From an uncultured Prevotella sp. (GTDB lineage Bacteria > Bacteroidota > Bacteroidia > Bacteroidales > Bacteroidaceae), in contig CALNBT010000065.1 in the NCBI GenBank assembly GCA_937874345.1, positions 1-13,244 of the forward strand: 13,244 nucleotides of DNA, given 5' to 3'. Shown here one piece after another: positions 1-7,100 of this stretch. Below the pieces are notes generated by a model. The model was not told the DNA's origin. It saw only the letters and a list, made by a program, of their open reading frames with translations, and made no database searches. Position numbers and translations under genes: made by a program. Numbering within the stretch: the first letter of the stretch is position 1; each line of letters starts with the position of its first letter.

Positions 1-76
1 TGGCCATTCCTTTTTTTGCCATCCCTTCTGCGATGGCTCCTCCCATGGCTCCTGCGCCAATAATTGTAATTTTCAT
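1..76 (-). CDS. proC: Pyrroline-5-carboxylate reductase, N-terminal fragment
   Basis: Only the first 25 codons are in the window; the gene runs off the left edge. The visible residues begin MKITIIGAGAMGGAIAEGMA, a typical N-terminus of ProC: a first beta strand, then the glycine-rich NAD(P)-binding turn GAGAMGGA (residues 7-14). ProC reduces 1-pyrroline-5-carboxylate to proline in the cytoplasm. A proC gene at the end of the arginine cluster fits what I recall of Bacteroides, where it follows argD. Here a membrane glycosyltransferase gene lies between them, and 84 nt separate that gene's stop from this start. Other NAD(P)-dependent reductases of the 6-phosphogluconate dehydrogenase type share the turn, but the sequence and context favour ProC. 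Confidence 0.85.
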   Translation of the reverse strand, partial: MKITIIGAGAMGGAIAEGMAKKGMA

Positions 77-84
77 GCTGTATA

Positions 85-90
85 TCTCCT
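85..90 (-). promoter_or_regulatory. Shine-Dalgarno-like site of proC
   Basis: The minus strand reads AGGAGA 8 nt before the proC ATG, an ideal Shine-Dalgarno spacing. Bacteroidetes mostly start translation in A-rich leaders without such a site, so this one is notable. It supports the ATG at 74-76 as the start. Confidence 0.5.
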
Positions 91-160
91 ATGAATAATC
101 TAATTAATTTTTCTTTTTTGCGTTGTTGTTGATGCGCCATACCATCTTACGCTCTCCGCA

Positions 161-1639
161 TCAAGATGCGGAGTGCTTGCATCGATATAATCGAGTTCCG
201 CCGGTTTCTTTGACCAGTTGATACCGTCGGTCCAGAAGTTCTCTAATGGAAACCCGAGGATAATGTTCTACCAGCAGCCATTTTACCAATGGTTGTTCAA
301 AATCTTTGAGTATCTGTTGTTTCTGTTCATGCAGTATCTCAAAGGTAAATTCCTGGGAAAGGAAGTATTTGTTTGCAGGAACGAGGTGACAGTAGTAGTA
401 TATGTTAGGGTCACACTCGTAAGCCAGAAAGTCATTTTTCTCATTTGATGGGATGAGCGACAGCATGGCCTGGTATTTTTCCATCAATGACATGTCGACA
501 GGACGCCCTTTTGTCGCTCCGTATAACCGCATGAAACCGCCCGAAAGCGTTACGGTAAGAAATAAAATGGAGAGAATCCGCCCGAAACGAAGTTCGACTT
601 TTCGCATCGAATGCTCTTTGATGACATCAAGCTCTAATAAGATGATTGGGATAAAAGCAATTGTCAAAATTCCATAATGTACATATCCTCCTCCTAAAGT
701 GTACCATATAACAAGAGCGCTTGCGGCTGATATCCATATGGCCGAGCACCATTTGCCGTTCTTCTCCTTGAACAACAGATACCATGAAATGCAAAGTAGA
801 AGGAAAGGATAAATAAAGGGGAGCATCCGATAGATGACATCGTGCAGGTTGAGCTCATCTCGACTTACGTTACGGTGAAGATATGAAAATCCGACGACAA
901 TGGTATTCTCCCAAAGGTCAGCGAGAGCGCCTTTATACCCAAAATAGAAAACGAATGGAAGCAATATCACACAGAAACCTAAGAGGAAAGTCATGGCATT
1001 GTGGAATAAATTCTTCCACAATCTTTTGTAAATCAGATAACAAACAATGACCGCAATCCCGGCAAATAAACCCAATGCATTTGCCAATCGGGTTGTCAAG
1101 CATAACGAGAAGATGATGCCATAAACGAAAGCCCAGTTAGAAGGATGTGGGGTGGGGACGGTATCAGATTTCGTTTGATGTCCCCATCTGTAAAAGTAAC
1201 CAAACGATAAAACGATAAGTGGTAAAACGTATTCTTCTACAGCGTTTCCCCCTTCTGTCATGATGGACAGTCCCAAGGCAATCAGGCTTGTCAATGCAAG
1301 CGAAATGGGCCTTGAATAACGCTGTTGAAGAATACGTAAACAAAAGTAAAACGTGAGGCTGTTGGTGATGATCTGAATGACGTAGATTCCGTATTTGTTA
1401 CCCGTTAATGCAAATCCCATCGCATTGATAAGGTAGATGAACGGGCCTTTGTTATCAAAGAAATCAATATACGGTAGTTGTCCGTTCAGCCATCCACGAC
1501 CAATCAGAAAAAAGTAGTTCGAATCGTCTAATCTTTGGTTTGAATAGAAGGGAGAGGTTGAAAAAGAGAATATAGAGACATAAAGCATTGCCAACACAAT
1601 ACAGAAAAGGAAATTACCTATATCGGTTTTTTGCTTCAT
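161..1639 (-). CDS. GT-C type integral-membrane glycosyltransferase (ArnT/PMT-like)
   Basis: 492 residues, very hydrophobic, with about ten predicted membrane helices; the first spans roughly residues 9-27. Just after it come D38-D39 in LDDSNYFF, and at residues 56-66 the loop PYIDFFDNKGP. An acidic pair in the first extracytoplasmic loop followed by PY.D..DNKGP is the pattern of GT-C transferases that use polyprenyl-phosphate sugars (GT39/GT83-like), with the acidic residues probably catalytic. The last ~110 residues, after the last helix, form a soluble tail. The likely role is to add a sugar to lipid A, a glycan or a protein on the periplasmic side of the inner membrane; donor and acceptor cannot be told. 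The start lies 18 nt after the argD stop, so it is probably cotranscribed with the arginine genes, although nothing links it to arginine synthesis. Confidence 0.75.
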   Translation of the reverse strand: MKQKTDIGNFLFCIVLAMLYVSIFSFSTSPFYSNQRLDDSNYFFLIGRGWLNGQLPYIDFFDNKGPFIYLINAMGFALTGNKYGIYVIQIITNSLTFYFCLRILQQRYSRPISLALTSLIALGLSIMTEGGNAVEEYVLPLIVLSFGYFYRWGHQTKSDTVPTPHPSNWAFVYGIIFSLCLTTRLANALGLFAGIAVIVCYLIYKRLWKNLFHNAMTFLLGFCVILLPFVFYFGYKGALADLWENTIVVGFSYLHRNVSRDELNLHDVIYRMLPFIYPFLLLCISWYLLFKEKNGKWCSAIWISAASALVIWYTLGGGYVHYGILTIAFIPIILLELDVIKEHSMRKVELRFGRILSILFLTVTLSGGFMRLYGATKGRPVDMSLMEKYQAMLSLIPSNEKNDFLAYECDPNIYYYCHLVPANKYFLSQEFTFEILHEQKQQILKDFEQPLVKWLLVEHYPRVSIRELLDRRYQLVKETGGTRLYRCKHSAS

Positions 1640-1657
1640 TCTCTATGTTCTAAGATG

Positions 1658-2794
1658 CTATTCCAAACACTTGTCTAATTTGTCAACGAAGGCGTCGGCT
1701 TGTTCTTTGCTCAGACACAACGGCGGTAACAGCCTGATGATGTTGGTAGACGCGCTTCCTGTAAAGCAATGTTCGTTATGTATGAGTTTGGACCGTACTT
1801 CTTTGTAGGGTATATCCAGTTCGATACCGATCATCAGTCCGCGTCCTCTGATCTCTTTGATGTGAGTTTTCGTGGCTTGCAGGGCTTTCAGTCGATCAAT
1901 AAGATACGCTCCAACGACGTGAGCGTTCTCAATGAGGTTTTCTTTCTCAATAACGTCCAATACGGCCAAGGCCGCTGTGCAGGCCAGATGGTTGCCTCCG
2001 AAAGTCGTTCCCAGCTGACCGTACACTGGTACGAAGTCGGGTGAGATCAAAACTGCTCCCATTGGAAAACCATTACCGATGCCCTTGGCAACCGAAATCA
2101 AGTCTGGACGAATGCCGAGCCACTGATGTGCGAAGAATTTTCCACTTCTGCCATAGCCACATTGAATTTCATCACAAACCAGAACGGCACCATTCGCTTT
2201 GCAGGCTGCCTGAAGTCCCTGTGCAAATTCGGGCGTAGCCATATGAATTCCGCCTACTCCCTGAATGCATTCTATCATACAGGCACAGACATCTCCCTTG
2301 GCAAGTTCAGTTTCCCATGCCGACAAATCGTTTAATGGCAGGAAGGTTACATGGTTGTTTGCATTGATAGGAGCGGTGATCTTGGGGTTGTCTGTTGCTT
2401 CAACAGCCAACGAGGTGCGACCATGAAAAGCCTTTTGTGCAGCAAGTACTCTTTTCTTTCCCGTTTTGAAGGATGCAAGTTTCAAACAGTTTTCGTTTGC
2501 CTCGGCACCACTGTTGATTAAAAACAGTTGATAATCTTCGTATCCGGAGAGAGCGCCCAATCGTTTTGCCAAATCTTGCTGAAGGGTATTGATGACAGAA
2601 TTGCTGTAAAAGCCAATCTTACTGAGCTGGTCAGTAATCATCTGTTGGTAATGAGGATGGCTGTGACCAATGCTGATCACGGCATGACCACCGTAGAGGT
2701 CAAGGTATTCCTGCCCTTTGTCGTCCCAAACCTGACAACCTTTTCCTTTAACAATATTGATATCAAATAGTGGGTATACGTCGAATAGTTTCAT
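1658..2794 (-). CDS. argD: Acylornithine aminotransferase (N-acetyl- or N-succinylornithine)
   Basis: 378 residues from the chosen start MKLFDVYPLF. Class III PLP-dependent aminotransferase that converts N-acyl-glutamate semialdehyde to N-acyl-ornithine with glutamate as amino donor. Visible landmarks: the phosphate-binding SGAEAN (95-100), the PLP-contacting aspartate in VCDEIQCGYGRSGKFF (D208), and the Schiff-base lysine in SVAKGIGNGFP (K237). Length and order match ArgD. An in-frame ATG 57 nt upstream would add 19 residues rich in Pro and Arg, encoded partly by a GC-rich hairpin; it is unlikely to be the start because alignable sequence begins at MKLFDVYP. In Bacteroides fragilis the pathway uses succinylated intermediates (N-succinylornithine transcarbamylase is known there), so the substrate here may be N-succinylornithine. 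The sequence alone cannot decide. It follows argC after a gap of about 160 nt. Confidence 0.93.
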   Translation of the reverse strand: MKLFDVYPLFDINIVKGKGCQVWDDKGQEYLDLYGGHAVISIGHSHPHYQQMITDQLSKIGFYSNSVINTLQQDLAKRLGALSGYEDYQLFLINSGAEANENCLKLASFKTGKKRVLAAQKAFHGRTSLAVEATDNPKITAPINANNHVTFLPLNDLSAWETELAKGDVCACMIECIQGVGGIHMATPEFAQGLQAACKANGAVLVCDEIQCGYGRSGKFFAHQWLGIRPDLISVAKGIGNGFPMGAVLISPDFVPVYGQLGTTFGGNHLACTAALAVLDVIEKENLIENAHVVGAYLIDRLKALQATKTHIKEIRGRGLMIGIELDIPYKEVRSKLIHNEHCFTGSASTNIIRLLPPLCLSKEQADAFVDKLDKCLE

Positions 2795-2813
2795 ATAGTA
2801 GAACCTTCCCATG

Positions 2814-2830
2814 CCCCTTCTCGTGAGGGG
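2814..2830 (-). repeat. GC-rich hairpin upstream of argD
   Basis: The arms CCCCT and AGGGG enclose a 7-nt loop, 20 nt before the argD start. The stretch is much more GC-rich than its surroundings. It lies in the 161-nt argC-argD spacer and could be a dispersed repeat, a weak attenuator or an mRNA-processing site. No U-tract follows, so a Rho-independent terminator is unlikely. Confidence 0.3.
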
Positions 2831-2955
2831 GAGTACCAAACAGGATGGCAATCGGTACTGAATGATGTTAATAAATTACTGATGATCAAGTATACATCTT
2901 CATCCTTTTCTCTTTCCAGAACGAGAATGGTGGAGAGTTTGCATCAGTTTAGTAA

Positions 2956-3927
2956 TTAGAATGCAGCTGCTTTCAACCTTAATCCAGCCGTTTCGTCCAA
3001 GCCAAACATGATGTTCATGTTTTGAACTGCTTGCCCTACGGCTCCTTTCAAAAGGTTGTCTATGGTAGAAGTAATCAGCAACTTATCGCCAAACTTGTCA
3101 CAATGTACCAGACATTTGTTGGTGTTGACAACCTGTTTCATGTCGATAGCGTTATCAATATAGTGAGTGAAAGGTGCATCTGCGTAAAAAGTCTTGTAGC
3201 CTTTAACGATACCATCAAGGCTTACCGATGTCTTTACCACAGAGGTTGCAAAAATGCCACGGGGAAAATCACCACGATAAGGAATGAAATCGATTGCAGC
3301 ATCGAGGTAGCCCTGGGCTTGCTTGAGACTTTGTTTGATCTCAGGAACATGTTGATGATGGAAGGCTTTGTAGATGCTCATGTTGTTGTTTCGCCACGAA
3401 AAATGAGTGGTGGCGCTTGGCTTCTGTCCGGCTCCGGTAGAACCGGTGATACCATTCACTGCAATGTCTTCGTCGAGAAGCTTCATGCTGGCAGCGGGTA
3501 GCAAGGCTAACTGGATACAGGTAGCAAAACATCCTGGATTGGCTACATGGTTGGCTTTTTCAATCAATGCCTTGTTCAGTTCGGGCAAACCATAGATGTA
3601 GTCGTTGCCATGTGCTTCCAATCGGAAGTCTTGTGCCAGATCAATGATCTTGATATGCGATGGAATGAAATGTTCGTGTAGAAATGCCTCACTCTTTCCA
3701 TGGCCAAAACAGAAATACAATAGGTCAACCTGATTGAAAGGCAGATCTGACGTAAATCTCATATCGGTGTCACCGTACAATCCTTCATGCACGTCGGTCA
3801 GCAAATTGCCGGCGTTACTCTCACTGTTGACAAAAACGAGTTCTGCATTGGGATGATTGAGCAGCAGACGAATGAGTTCGCCTGCTGTATATCCTGCACC
3901 ACCCAGAATTCCAATTCTGATTTTCAT
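2956..3927 (-). CDS. argC: N-acyl-gamma-glutamyl-phosphate reductase
   Basis: 323 residues. NADPH-dependent reduction of N-acetyl- (or, in this phylum, possibly N-succinyl-) glutamyl 5-phosphate to the semialdehyde, the third step of arginine synthesis. The N-terminal Rossmann motif GILGGAGYTAGEL is at residues 6-18. The catalytic cysteine is C133 in VANPGCFATC, and the family's GSTGAGQKPS stretch follows at 162-171. The HHQHVPEI segment at 190-197 supplies the conserved histidine region. Length is normal for the family. The start lies 3 nt after the stop of the small pspC gene, so the two are almost certainly translated from one mRNA. Its product is the substrate of the argD enzyme encoded next. 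Confidence 0.95.
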   Translation of the reverse strand: MKIRIGILGGAGYTAGELIRLLLNHPNAELVFVNSESNAGNLLTDVHEGLYGDTDMRFTSDLPFNQVDLLYFCFGHGKSEAFLHEHFIPSHIKIIDLAQDFRLEAHGNDYIYGLPELNKALIEKANHVANPGCFATCIQLALLPAASMKLLDEDIAVNGITGSTGAGQKPSATTHFSWRNNNMSIYKAFHHQHVPEIKQSLKQAQGYLDAAIDFIPYRGDFPRGIFATSVVKTSVSLDGIVKGYKTFYADAPFTHYIDNAIDMKQVVNTNKCLVHCDKFGDKLLITSTIDNLLKGAVGQAVQNMNIMFGLDETAGLRLKAAAF

Positions 3928-3930
3928 TTT

Positions 3931-4110
3931 CTACTGTTTGGGTATAATCAACCACAAAATAGGGTAGAGGATAATACCGCTAAAAGCTGTTGCAACGGTT
4001 AAGACGGCATAAATAACACGGAAAAGTGTTGGGTCCATATCAAAATATTCTGCCAGTCCTCCGCATACTCCTCCAATCAATTTGTTGTCTGATCGTGTTA
4101 ATTTCTTCAT
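3931..4110 (-). CDS. Small PspC-domain membrane protein
   Basis: 59 residues from MKKLTRSDNK. Essentially a bare PspC domain: the motif KLIGGVCGGLAEYFDMDPTLFR at about residues 10-31 precedes one hydrophobic segment (about residues 32-57) that ends in the typical IIPKQ tail. PspC proteins sit in the inner membrane. In E. coli PspC is part of the phage-shock response, but stand-alone mini-PspC proteins of Bacteroidetes have no established role. I chose the second of two nearby ATGs; one at 4114-4116 would add only MT. A longer reading frame reaching 4326 would overlap the argG 3' end and is not credible. The gene sits 97 nt after argG and 3 nt before argC, so it is embedded in the arginine operon. 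Confidence 0.85.
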   Translation of the reverse strand: MKKLTRSDNKLIGGVCGGLAEYFDMDPTLFRVIYAVLTVATAFSGIILYPILWLIIPKQ

Positions 4111-4207
4111 CGTCATCTTCTTTAACTTTTGTAATATATCTATTTGACCCATTGAAAAGCGTAAAAGTTGCAGAATGTAGATGATTTTGTTCAGGTCAAA
4201 GACCGCT

Positions 4208-5413
4208 TTAGCGTTGTTCGTCGGGGTGAATTCCGTAGAATACGCGCAATGGAGTAGAAGTAACCTTGATGAATCCTTTTGCTTCCTCGGCGGTCCAACC
4301 ATGTTGCATCTCGCCATATTCACCAAGTTTGCTCTTCAATAGATCATCAGCCGAGTCTACACCCACCGTTTCGAAACCGAGCGGACGTAATTTAAGTATC
4401 ACAGTTCCGTTGACATGGCGCTGTGAGGAGGTCAACATGGCCTCGATATCCTTCATCACGGGCTCCAGGTACTGACTTTCATGTAGAAACATGCCATACC
4501 AGTTGGCTACCTGTTCTTTCCAGTATTGTTGCCATTTGCTGAGGGTATATTTCTCTAACAACCGATGTCCCTCAATAATTAATTTTGGAGCAGCGGCCTC
4601 AAAACCAACTCTTCCCTTGATTCCAATGATCGTATCACCAACGTTGCAATCTCGGCCTATACCGTAAGACGCACCGATTTCCTCAATTCTTTGAATGGCT
4701 TTGATCTTATCTTCGAACGGTTCTCCGTCGACAGCAGTAATCTCACCTTCCTTGAATTCGATCTTCAGTATTCGTTCTTTTTCTTGAGTTACATGTTTGA
4801 GGTATGCACTTTCGGGCAATCCTTGGGCTGAATCGAGCAATTCGCCACCACAAATACTGGTTCCCCAGATTCCAACATTATAGCTATACTTTAGCTTTGT
4901 AAAATCGGCTTCGAATCCGTTGGCATTGAGATAATCCACTTCTTCTTGTCTTGAAAGCGCTTTGTCACGGGTTAATGTTATAATTTCGATTCCTGGAGCC
5001 ATGACGAGAAAAGTCATGTCAAACCGGATTTGATCGTTTCCAGCACCGGTCGATCCATGAGCGATGGCGTCTGCTTCAATGCTCTTGGCATATCTGGCAA
5101 TGGCGATAGCCTGAAAGATGCGTTCGGATGAAACCGAAATAGGATAACTGTTATTGCGCAAGACATTACCGTAAATCATATATTTCAGCGATTTTTCGTA
5201 ATATTCCTGTGTTACGTCAATCGTAATATATTTTACTGCGCCAAGCTTGTAGGCATTCTCTTCGTTTTTCTTCAACTGTTCTTCGTTGAAACCTCCGGTA
5301 TTGGCACAAGCTGCATAAACATCCCATCCCTCTTTCGACAGTTTCATGACGGTATAGGAGGTGTCGAGACCGCCACTGAAGGCAACTACGACTTTCTTCT
5401 TCTTCTTATCCAT
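4208..5413 (-). CDS. argG: Argininosuccinate synthase
   Basis: 401 residues, the usual length. It joins citrulline and aspartate with ATP hydrolysis to AMP and pyrophosphate, giving argininosuccinate. The N-terminal PP-loop AFSGGLDTS is at residues 11-19. The nucleotide and citrulline-binding segment AHGSTGAGNDQIRF is at 118-131. The start follows a short A-rich leader with no Shine-Dalgarno site, as is normal for Bacteroidetes, and is followed by a lysine run (MDKKKKK). The gene lies 48 nt after the GNAT gene and 97 nt before pspC. No argH (the next enzyme) is in the window. Confidence 0.96.
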   Translation of the reverse strand: MDKKKKKVVVAFSGGLDTSYTVMKLSKEGWDVYAACANTGGFNEEQLKKNEENAYKLGAVKYITIDVTQEYYEKSLKYMIYGNVLRNNSYPISVSSERIFQAIAIARYAKSIEADAIAHGSTGAGNDQIRFDMTFLVMAPGIEIITLTRDKALSRQEEVDYLNANGFEADFTKLKYSYNVGIWGTSICGGELLDSAQGLPESAYLKHVTQEKERILKIEFKEGEITAVDGEPFEDKIKAIQRIEEIGASYGIGRDCNVGDTIIGIKGRVGFEAAAPKLIIEGHRLLEKYTLSKWQQYWKEQVANWYGMFLHESQYLEPVMKDIEAMLTSSQRHVNGTVILKLRPLGFETVGVDSADDLLKSKLGEYGEMQHGWTAEEAKGFIKVTSTPLRVFYGIHPDEQR

Positions 5414-5461
5414 AACTTCTCTTTTTATGTGGTTATCAAGCCTTTCTTGTTTATTTGCCTA

Positions 5462-6055
5462 TTAATTATTATCTAATTCCTTGATTCGTTCCAGAACGGC
5501 GTTAGGCAATTTTGCCGGAAAATGATCTTCTGGATCGTATAACATGGCGGTACAGATACAGTATTTTCGATGAGTGCGTTTGAGAATATCCACATTGACA
5601 CATCCTTCGCAACCGCGCCAAAAAGCTTCATCGTCAGTTAAATCTGAAAAAGTGACAGGATTATATCCCAATTGTGTGTTCATCTTCATGACTGCTGACC
5701 CGCTGGTCAAAGAAAATATTTTGGCGTGTGGCCATCGCGTTCTTGCTAAAGTGAAAGTTAGATTCTTGATTTTTTTTGCAATTCCTTTGCCTCTAAAATC
5801 AGGATGTACAATGAGTCCGGAGGTAGTCACATAATGCTTGTTGCCCCAAGTCTCGATGTAGCTAAATCCAGCAAAGCGATCGCCACTGAGGGCGATGACA
5901 GCTTTAGCCTCTCTCATCTTTGTAGCTATATATTCTTTTGAACGTTTTGCGATACCAGTACCACGTACTTTCGCAGCATCTTCTATTGTCTTCAGAATAA
6001 TGTCCACATATTTTTCGTGTGAACTGTCGGCGACTATAATCTGAATTTCATCCAT
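5462..6055 (-). CDS. GNAT N-acyltransferase of the arginine cluster (candidate glutamate N-acyltransferase)
   Basis: 197 residues. A GNAT fold is indicated by VIALSGDRFAGFSYIE (53-68), the beta-4 strand TTSGLIVHPDF and the acyl-CoA pyrophosphate loop RGKGIAKK (88-95, the RxxGxA pattern). After the GNAT core the C-terminal part has four cysteines, C149, C152, C166 and C168 (CEGC and CIC), unusual in a cytoplasmic GNAT and possibly a metal site. Lying between argR and argG, it is the natural candidate for the first step, N-acylation of glutamate, in a lineage without a classical ArgA or ArgJ at this locus. I recall genetic evidence that the Bacteroides thetaiotaomicron homologue is needed for arginine synthesis and was proposed to make N-succinylglutamate. 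Whether it uses acetyl- or succinyl-CoA here is not visible. Confidence 0.8.
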   Translation of the reverse strand: MDEIQIIVADSSHEKYVDIILKTIEDAAKVRGTGIAKRSKEYIATKMREAKAVIALSGDRFAGFSYIETWGNKHYVTTSGLIVHPDFRGKGIAKKIKNLTFTLARTRWPHAKIFSLTSGSAVMKMNTQLGYNPVTFSDLTDDEAFWRGCEGCVNVDILKRTHRKYCICTAMLYDPEDHFPAKLPNAVLERIKELDNN

Positions 6056-6143
6056 GTCTTCTGTATGTCTTTAATCTTTTGTATAAGTTTTAGAATGGTT
6101 ACTTTCTCTCCTGAAAAGCGTGTTTGTTGAGGTATTACAGATG

Positions 6144-6188
6144 AAATGATTTTCTAAGAGGTTGGTTTCAACCGATAGAAAATCATTT
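6144..6188 (-). terminator. Strong two-part hairpin between argR and the biosynthetic genes
   Basis: A perfect 13-bp outer stem (6144-6156 with 6176-6188) and a 5-bp inner stem (6160-6164 with 6169-6173, GTTT loop) are separated by a small internal loop. It lies 31 nt after the argR stop and 88 nt before the GNAT start. The outer stem is A/T-rich and ends in a short T run on the minus strand (ATCATTT). It may terminate argR transcription fully or partly, or act as an attenuator or processing site, which would separate argR levels from those of the enzymes. Confidence 0.6.
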
Positions 6189-6219
6189 GCAGAATTTGTT
6201 TGTTAGCCTTGACTCACGC

Positions 6220-6693
6220 TTACATGTTGGCAAGCCATTCTTTTAGCATTTCGAACTGTTCTGTTTGATTGATTCCCTCTTTCATAACGATAAAAATAGT
6301 ATCATCTCCAGCTATTGTCCCAAGAATCTCAGGGATATCGCTGTTGTCAATGTTGTATGCGATACTACTGGCGTAACCTGGTCTAGTCTTGATGATGGCC
6401 ATGTTCCCAGACGTGTTGAATGACAAGAAACCGGGATTCTTGATCATGTCTCGAGCTGACAGTGGCTTGTGAACACGTTTGTACATTGTTTCATTAGGAA
6501 GAACATATACATATTTACCGTTCATACTGGCTGCTTTTGCCACTTTCAACTGCTTCAGATCGCGACTTAATGTCGCTTGTGTCAGAACGAATCCTTCTTT
6601 CTTCAATTCGTCTAACACTTCTTTCTGGCTCCCTAGCTCCTTGCTTGAAATGAGCATTTTGATCGTCTCAATTCTATCGTCTTTTTGCTTCAT
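6220..6693 (-). CDS. argR: Arginine repressor
   Basis: 157 residues, the normal ArgR length. The N-terminal winged helix-turn-helix has the DNA-contact motif TLSRDLKQL (41-49, S43-R44). The C-terminal domain contains the arginine-binding, hexamer-forming segment GTIAGDDTIFIV (125-136) with the two aspartates D130-D131 expected to contact arginine. ArgR binds operators when arginine is present and usually represses the biosynthetic genes and its own gene. It is the first gene of the cluster, with its own promoter and a palindrome between the promoter elements, which suggests autoregulation. A hairpin separates it from the downstream enzyme genes. Confidence 0.95.
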   Translation of the reverse strand: MKQKDDRIETIKMLISSKELGSQKEVLDELKKEGFVLTQATLSRDLKQLKVAKAASMNGKYVYVLPNETMYKRVHKPLSARDMIKNPGFLSFNTSGNMAIIKTRPGYASSIAYNIDNSDIPEILGTIAGDDTIFIVMKEGINQTEQFEMLKEWLANM

Positions 6694-6721
6694 TGGTTGA
6701 AATTTTATACATTTTAGACCA

Positions 6722-6752
6722 CAAAATTATTCATTTTCCGTATAAATACAAA
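6722..6752 (-). promoter_or_regulatory. Bacteroides-type promoter of argR
   Basis: The minus strand has TTTG (6752-6749), a 19-nt spacer and TAATTTTG (6729-6722). This matches the Bacteroidetes consensus TTTG-N19-21-TAnnTTTG exactly. The -7 element lies 28 nt before the argR ATG, so the 5' leader would be only about 20 nt. Confidence 0.75.
6740..6749. promoter_or_regulatory. Candidate ArgR operator
   Basis: GTATAAATAC has perfect GTAT/ATAC arms and lies between the -33 and -7 elements of the argR promoter, touching the -33 TTTG. A TGAAT half-site like those in known ARG boxes lies just downstream on the minus strand, overlapping the -7 element. The position is ideal for repression, but the ArgR motif of this lineage is not known to me, so this is inference. 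Confidence 0.35.
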
Positions 6753-6853
6753 CTAAAATGGCATATAATTTATATATAGTCTCTATATTTAACATTTTTA
6801 TGTGATTATCAGTGCATACTTAATCCTTTTGGCATACGAATCTATTTTTTAGC

Positions 6854-6885
6854 GTTGTTCCTTTCTGTGTAATCATGTATCTTTG
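6854..6885 (+). promoter_or_regulatory. Candidate promoter of the thioesterase gene
   Basis: TATCTTTG at 6878-6885 matches the TAnnTTTG -7 consensus exactly. GTTG at 6854-6857, 20 nt upstream, is a one-mismatch -33 element. Transcription from here would give a leader of about 210 nt before the thioesterase ATG. Confidence 0.4.
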
Positions 6886-7100
6886 CAGATGATATGAAGA
6901 TTCATGATGATTATTCTCATGGTAAGTGACAAACGGCGTGATCTGATTTAGATAACTTTGCCAGAATATAGCTTGAAGTGGATTTCTATAGGATTTGCCT
7001 AATGCAAAAGTTAAAAAAATCAAATGCCGTTTTATGCTTTCTTTGATGACTTTCTTGTCTGAATCGTGACGGTTTTATTAATAATAAATGATGAAATAAA
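6886..7100 (+). other. Long leader upstream of the thioesterase gene
   Basis: No gene of normal size is seen here. It holds an 11-codon open frame at 6894-6929 (MKIHDDYSHGK then TGA), directly after the candidate transcription start, and a second -7-like sequence TAACTTTG at 6953-6960 without a -33 partner. I recognise no riboswitch. Confidence 0.3.

Noticed and set aside
2795..2851. In-frame upstream start that would lengthen ArgD by 19 residues
   Set aside because: The extra residues come partly from the GC-rich hairpin and do not look like ArgD; family-like sequence begins at MKLFDVYP.
3022..3501. 159-codon plus-strand frame inside argC
   Set aside because: Antisense shadow of a well-supported enzyme gene.
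4111..4326. Longer reading frame for the PspC protein
   Set aside because: It would overlap the argG 3' end, and the added residues have no PspC features; the domain starts at MKKLTRSDNK.
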